64,000 bases of DNA from Cephalopachus bancanus (lineage: Eukaryota; Chordata; Mammalia; Primates; Tarsiidae): positions 4,386,001 through 4,450,000 of the forward strand of contig JAPVLO010000083.1 in assembly GCA_027257055.1 (NCBI GenBank), given 5' to 3'. This document shows, piece by piece, positions 58,615 through 64,000 of the stretch. The notes under the pieces are model-generated. The model searched no databases, was not told the DNA's origin, and saw only the letters and a list, made by a program, of their open reading frames with translations. A program made the translations under genes and the position numbers. Each line of letters begins with the position of its first letter. Within the stretch, counting starts at the first letter, position 1.

Positions 58615-58625
58615 GTCTTATTTTT

Positions 58626-59452
58626 GCAGTGAATTCCCATCAGCTTCACTCACCAGAAAGCTACAGTGTACTCCCTTATACTGGAAATCTCACTGTGATT
58701 ACACTTCTTTCATTTTGTATGAGACTAGTAAACATCTGGTCAGGCCAAAAAGTAGATGAATTAATTAGTTAATTAATGAGCATTCTATCCAGGAACAAAT
58801 GAATTGTATCCCTGGACCTTAAGGGTATCAAATGCTCTTCATATGACATGCTGAATTATATACAAACTCTATGTTAGTAGATTCTCACTGATTTGAAATT
58901 TTATCTAAAGATGAGAGAATGGCTTGATTTTATTTCTGAGCAAACAGACATAGCAATCTCTATTTTAAAATTTCTCTACTGTAAGTTTCAAAAGAGTTCT
59001 CTGAGATTTTTTTCAGTGATATATTGAATTGTGATTATTTTCTATTTTCAATTTATCCTGTCTTTCCATTTTTTAACCAGATGCTAAAGAATCACTGTAG
59101 TCTGAGTCCCTTACATGAAACTATACTCAGTATTTCTCACAAGATCTCCTGACAATAAGTTTGGCTGACTCTAAGTAATAAACCAGCAAAGAGGTAAAGG
59201 AACTAGCACAATATCATTAAATGAATCCTTCTCAAAAGCAAATTTGAACAAATGCCACTTCACTACGCATACTACTTCCTTATCAAAATTATGCCAAAGA
59301 CAGTTTTTAAAAACATCCAAAATCTTTTCACAGAGATCAGTTCAAGCCATTTAAACTGTGGTATGTAATTTCACATTCTCTGTACTGCATGGCCGTGGTG
59401 TACACTTTGTCTCATGAAACTCACATAAGAAGATATTTTGGAGGCTGGGCAC
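58626..59452. other. No recognised feature
   Basis: AT-rich sequence with no frame of interest and no repeat that I can name. Confidence 0.4.
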
Positions 59453-59594
59453 AGTGGCTCATGCTTGTAATCCTAATACTTTTGGAGGCTGAATTGGGAG
59501 GATTGTTTGAGGCCAGGAGTTCAAGACAAACCTGGGCAATATTGCAAAATCCCGTCTCTACAAAAAAAAAATTTTTTTAATGTTTAAAAAAAAT
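59453..59594 (+). mobile_element. Free left Alu monomer (FLAM-like)
   Basis: A single 7SL-derived arm: ggctgggcacagtggctcat, gcttgtaatcctaatac, ggccaggagttcaagac and aatcccgtctctac, followed by an A/T-rich tail. It lacks a right arm and the CAGCCTG change of the dimeric Alus. A weak flanking match, ttttgga, lies at 59446-59452 and 59597-59603. Confidence 0.85.
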
Positions 59595-59755
59595 TGTTTT
59601 GGAAGTACCACGGTTTTCAAATATTTTCTACCAAGCTCAGCACATTGAACTATATTGAATACAAGGTAGACTGCACATAAGTTGGAATTTGGGAAGAAAA
59701 CAGTATATAAGCAATACAATTTAAGAGCTCTACTGACCGTTTAAGACCTGTACTC

Positions 59756-60051
59756 GAGCCGGGCTCGGTGGCTCAGCCTGTAATCCCGTGCCTTTGGGAG
59801 GCTGAGGTGAGTGAATTGCCTGAGCTCGCGGGTTTGAGACTCGCCTGGGCAGCGAGACCTCATCTCTACAATAAATTTTTTTTTTTAAAAAATCAGCCGG
59901 GCGTGGCGGCGCATGCCTGTAATTCCGGCTACTCAGAAGGCTGAGGCGGAAGGATCGCTGGAGCCCAGCAGGTCGAGGCTGCGGTGGCCGGGAGCGGCCA
60001 CTGCACTCCAGTCTGGGCGACAGAGTGAGACTCCAACTCAAAAAAAAAAAA
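59756..60051 (+). mobile_element. Dimeric Alu, best preserved copy
   Basis: Complete left arm, A-rich linker (with T9 then A6 at about 59877-59891), right arm with hairpin gtggccgggagcggccac at 59984-60001, and an A14-type tail. The flanking duplication aagacctgtactc (59743-59755 and 60052-60064) is perfect over 13 bp. A-box-like tggctcagcctg and B-box-like ggtttgagact are visible in the left arm. Confidence 0.96.
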
Positions 60052-60064
60052 AAGACCTGTACTC

Positions 60065-60465
60065 AATGCTGGGTTTGTCTCTATTATACTTAATAAAAGT
60101 TAATTTATTAATAAAGATATAATCCTACACTATCCCACAAAGACTTTTTTCTTCAAACGGAAACTCTGAAATACAGGAAAGAAAAGTGCGACTATTAGCT
60201 AATATGACAAATGGCAGAGTGACATTCCAACCAAGCGTAGCTGTGATTAATGTATGTGCAAACATCCATTCAGCAGAAAATCTCCACAGTACCAAACAGA
60301 AATTCTGACCAAATCATAAGTTTTTATGACAAGTCCTCATTGTTTTTAAAACCCAGGAAACTGCTATTCAGTTGGAGTCTCAGTGATTCATTCAGCCATG
60401 CCTACTGGTGGTGAAATAAAGACAGATACCCTTGAACAAAATATTCACACTATAATGAACACCTT
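60065..60465. other. No recognised feature
   Basis: AT-rich sequence with nothing that I can assign. Confidence 0.4.
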
Positions 60466-60467
60466 CT

Positions 60468-60720
60468 CTAAAAACAAAGAACTGAGTACCACATGCTCTC
60501 ACTCATAAGTGGACCCTCTCATAATATTGCAGGAAGGAGATTGGCAGTAACGGGACACTGCCAGGGGAGGGGAGGGGCACATAACTTCAGTAAGGGTGCC
60601 TGATCCCAATGCAGGCAAAATGAGTTCTAATGGGAGGCCCAAAATTTCACCTGTACCTAGACCACGTATGTACACAATCCTAACTTATACCCCAAAACTT
60701 TAAAATATTTTTTTAAATGG
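60468..60720 (+). mobile_element. LINE-1 3' UTR fragment
   Basis: It runs from aacaaagaactgagtaccac through cactcataagtggaccc, acactgccaggggagggg and cctaacttataccccaaaac to actttaaaatatttttttaa. Only the last few ORF2 codons and the 3' UTR are present. Confidence 0.88.
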
Positions 60721-61880
60721 GGAAAGTTTTAAAAAAAGTCCTCCCTGAGCTCTGACAACTTTATCTGTATTATGCAACCATGCAAATCACATTTAGTTGG
60801 ACTAAGGATGAATACTTAATCCAATTAGCTAAATCAGATGTCTTTGACTAAAAATTTGGAGTTGCAATCAAGTAGCCAGTCAGCAACATGCAAACCTTAT
60901 ATCCTCAACCAAGATATAAACCTCCTGAGCGCAAGGACCACCCTTTATACTCCCTTGCACTTACACACCACACACACAACACAGTGAATACAGTAAGTCG
61001 ACTTTAAAATATTTGTTCATGCATTGCTACTCCATGTTGATATATTTTTTCCTTCTTATTCATAAATATTGCTGCTAATTGCATTATCATGGAAATTTAT
61101 AATTATGATCCATTGCATGACCTACATGCAAGTACATATGTTGTTTTGGGAGTGTTTTCTCCGTATTTGCAAACACCAGGATTAACCCCCGGCTCTGTTT
61201 TCCAACTTTTGGATGACAGATTGTGTTATGTGCTGTTCTTTGTATTACTCCTACCACTAGTCCATGTTAAAATGCAAACTAAGAAAATGGAAGAGCAGTC
61301 TTTGAAGAATAGATACCTGGTTAAATGCGTTTCCCTAGAGGGGCAGTCTCTCCCCCTAGGAAAACAGTTCACATAAGCAGGTCAGAAAGACTTCAACTAA
61401 GTGATTCCATTTGCTGAAGAGCAAGTGGTGGGACAGAAAAGGCTAGCTTTAGTGATCTTCCACCTTTCTTTCTTAAAGTGTCTTTCTAGGCTGTAACCAT
61501 CATCCCTCCTCTCAGAATTGCCTCTCTGAGACATATGGGTTGGACGCTGACAGTTCTGTGTGTATTGTTTACCCCAAAGTGACCAGAAGCAGCTTCCTTT
61601 GCTGCTTCATTTGAGGTCTTCATAGTCATACTTTCCTATATCCAACAAGAGTCAATATTCTCATGACCTCACCCTTAGATCGCAGCAAGTCTCCCAGCAG
61701 TACTCTTTCATTTATCTCATTTCTTTTCAATTCGTCCTCCATAACACTACAAGTTCTAAGGTCATGTGTTTCCACATCACCTCTTTCCTCAAATCAGTAT
61801 GGCTCTCAGAGGTCAAAATTGATCCCATTTACCCATTCAACCTCCTTTCCTACTACAGCTCATTCATCCACACAACACTG
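60721..61880. other. No recognised gene; possible L2 3' end near 60.9-61.0 kb
   Basis: aacctcctgagcgcaaggac at about 60920 resembles the L2 terminus, weakly. The 95-codon frame at 61089-61376 has a hydrophobic run but no known domain. Nothing else is assigned. Confidence 0.35.
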
Positions 61881-61884
61881 TGTA

Positions 61885-62440
61885 TCAATCATCTGCTGGG
61901 GACAAGCATTGTGCTAAGCACGAGGAACACAGTGAGTAATACAGACAAGTAAGCAGGCTATCATACTGTAGTGACACATGGTATCACAGAGATAAGTATG
62001 TGGTGCTAATAAGGTGCACAGAAGGCACACCAAACCTGGTCTGGATGGTTTTATCAGAAAAGGTTTCTTGGAGGAAATGATACCAAAAAAATAAAACCTA
62101 AGAGGCAAGTAGTTATTAGGAAGGTGATAATGACCAAGAATAAATATATCCACAGACAAGTGAGCAAGTGATAGCAGTAGAGATGAAGAAAAGTGGATGA
62201 AGACAGGTAGAAGCAATAGGACTTAGTAATAGATTGACTGTAGGAGGTGAGGAAAGAGGGAGATACCAAAAAGGATAGATATCAGACATCTAGCATGAGC
62301 AGGGGCGTGGACAGAAGTGTCCTACAAAGAAATGGAGAAAAGCATTTGATAAGAAGACCATAAAGTCTAAAGAAAACTTTTGTTCAATATGGCTTCTTGG
62401 GTACAGGTAAGAATACTTTCAAAATTGAGTTCTTCAAAAG
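61885..62440 (-). mobile_element. L2 fragment, antisense
   Basis: It starts with catctgctggggacaagcat, tgtgctaagcacgaggaac (antisense L2 terminus), continues with agaaaaggtttcttggagg and gcaagtgatagcagtagag, and ends near ggcttcttgggtacagg. Decayed. Confidence 0.65.
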
Positions 62441-63339
62441 GATAGGATCAATATATTTATAGAAAAGATAATCACCAGATAGTTAATGGTTACTAATTCA
62501 GTGGTGGTATTTTTACTTATCTGTATTTTCTAAATGTTTTGTTATGGACACATATGACTTCACAACATGAAAAACATAGAGATGTTTTAAACATAGCCTA
62601 TAAAAAATCTTAAAACATGCATATGTGTATGCTGTAATAAATGAAATAGAAGGATGAGACAAGAGTGCAGCAAAGAATAATAATTTTTACATTTTTCTGG
62701 GACCAATACGATCTCTATTTCTTCATTAGAAAATTTAAAATTGCGTATTTGTGAAAATACAAATGAGATGGCACCATCTGGTATTCAGATTGAACTCACC
62801 TAGTGAAGTGTGGCAAAGCAATACTTCAAGGCTCACAACATCTACTCACATGTTCCCCATGGTGTTAGCTTTGCCCTCACTGCAGAAAGCAATAAGCAAG
62901 ACTGATGCTCATGGCCCAACATAGCTCACCAATTGTGCTGAGAAATTACAGCAAAATTATTTCTCATAAGGCTCGCGAACTTAATTATTTGAATTTGGGC
63001 CTCACTTCTGCCCCAGGCTTCCTGACTCATATCAGTCACATTATTTTACCATTAGAGATATGCATGTATCATTATTTTTTACCCTCAACTCAAAGAGCTT
63101 GAGACAAGTATAGACCTTTAGCTCCCCTTTTAAAATGAGGAAAACACCTTATAATTACCTCAAAGTATTCACACTTGGAAAACTAAGTAATGTTATTGAA
63201 AGTTCAATATCAGACCATGGAGATGAGGAAGAGAGAAAAATCTTCAGTTGATGACTCGGTTTGGCATCCATAGCAAAATCAGGCCACCTGCTCACCAAGC
63301 AGGCTTCACGTTCTTCCGCGATGCAAAACTGTCCTGGGC
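62441..63339. other. No recognised feature
   Basis: AT-rich sequence. A segment at about 62505-62535 (acttatctgtattttctaa) resembles one at 19747-19766 and may be a small fossil-repeat end. Confidence 0.35.
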
Positions 63340-63630
63340 GAAGTTAGGAGGCTGTTTGGATGAGGATGGTGACAGTGAAGCCGGAGAAAGTGATGGATTT
63401 GAAGTCAGGTAGAATCATTGGGATCCAGTGGCAGAGTGGAGGTGGGGGTTGGGGAAAGAGAGAAGCATCAATAGTGACTACCAGATGTCTGACATGAGTA
63501 GCTGCGTGGACAGGTGTGTCTTACAATGACACGGAGAAAAGTATTAGACTAAAGAGGGGATCATAGCATCTAAAGGAAAACATGGGTCAGTATGACATCT
63601 TGGCATGGGTGAAAACAATGGAATGTGAAT
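63340..63630 (-). mobile_element. L2 fragment, antisense
   Basis: It runs from cgaagttaggaggctg and gaggatggtgacagtgaag to agagagaagcatcaatag and cacggagaaaagtattagac, in antisense L2 order. The part at about 63480-63620 is paralogous to 62295-62415. Confidence 0.6.
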
Positions 63631-63794
63631 AGAAATCGTGCCGCTTACCGCCCTTGTTCATAAACGCCTCGCATGTACCATCCTTCATTCTCTTTCTCCA
63701 ACCACTGGCTAAATGTAGCCAATTAGATTCCAGGGCCCCATATCAGATGGTCGTGAGATAAAAGGAAACAGGTTCCTGAATGACTACATGGAAG

Positions 63795-64000
63795 GTACAT
63801 TCGTTTCCCATTGCTGCTGTAAAATGAGACCCCAAACCTGACCACAAAATGGTTTAAAACAACATAATTTATTCTCTTACAATTCTAGGGGTCAGAAGTC
63901 CTAAAACGGGCTAGCAGGGCTGCATTTCTTCTGGAAGCTTAAGGGAGGGAGCCTGTTTCCTGGCATTTTTTAACTTCTAGAGGCCACCTGCATTCCTTGG
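63795..64000 (+). repeat. Old dispersed mammalian repeat, family not assigned
   Basis: cgtttcccattgctgctgta, ggtttaaaacaacataattt, ttctcttacaattctagggg, ttcttctggaagcttaagg and cttctagaggccacctgc form a familiar fossil-repeat series. It runs off the window end. Confidence 0.6.

Noticed and set aside
59756..59870. tRNA-like A and B boxes suggesting a tRNA gene
   Set aside because: They are the internal RNA polymerase III promoter of the Alu left arm; no cloverleaf fits.
61089..61376. A 95-codon plus-strand frame with a hydrophobic run
   Set aside because: No family resemblance, no splice or promoter context that I can see, and length within chance for AT-rich DNA.

Overview
The window is nuclear DNA from a placental mammal, most likely a primate. 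The evidence is dimeric 7SL-derived Alu elements with a lineage-specific sequence, one older free left Alu monomer, abundant LINE-1 (L1), and decayed L2, MIR and MaLR fossils shared by all mammals. The Alu subfamily matches neither the common anthropoid (AluJ/S/Y) nor the lemur/galago forms as I remember them. A tarsier-like lineage is a possible but low-confidence reading. No functional protein-coding gene or host exon could be supported, so this is intergenic or deep intronic DNA. Every long open frame I could explain belongs to a broken retroelement or a processed pseudogene.

Layout. 1-2538: L1 (+) with an Alu inside. 2.5-7.1 kb: mostly unrecognised DNA with an antisense L2, an old L1, a CA microsatellite and a perfect 13-bp hairpin. 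7.1-10.9 kb: L1 (+) that received an EIF1 processed pseudogene, which in turn received an Alu. 10.96-13.61 kb: an L1 with a 5' inversion (twin priming) and a 10-bp target-site duplication, later split by a second L1. 13.7-16.4 kb: an old L1 split by a younger antisense L1, then another old L1. 16.4-29.0 kb: low repeat density with L2, MIR, one short L1 and, at 26442-26626, a near-perfect 71-bp inverted repeat.

29.0-34.5 kb: an L1 insertion keeping its 5' end, bounded by an 11-bp duplication and carrying an Alu. 34.9-36.85 kb: a betaretrovirus-like endogenous provirus reduced to a U3 stub, the transmembrane part of env and a complete 3' LTR, bounded by a 6-bp duplication. 36.9-45.5 kb: mostly single-copy AT-rich DNA with an L1/Alu pair, a MaLR LTR with a 5-bp duplication, three abutting palindromes near 45.0 kb and a 173-bp retroposed RNA copy of unknown source. 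45.6-47.1 kb: antisense L1. 48.3-53.75 kb: L1 (+) containing an RPL36 processed pseudogene. 53.77-55.77 kb: antisense L1 without its 3' end. 55.8-64.0 kb: L1, Alu, FLAM, MIR and L2 fragments in AT-rich DNA.

The sequences do not form a working pathway. Together they record L1 activity: L1 copied itself, Alu, EIF1 mRNA, RPL36 mRNA and the unknown RNA into this region, and target-site duplications visible for many of these events allow them to be ordered in time. The least explained structures are the inverted repeats (26442-26626, 45002-45046, 6541-6570, 16624-16670), the 45344-45516 retrocopy, the Alu subfamily and the T-rich L1 3' ends.
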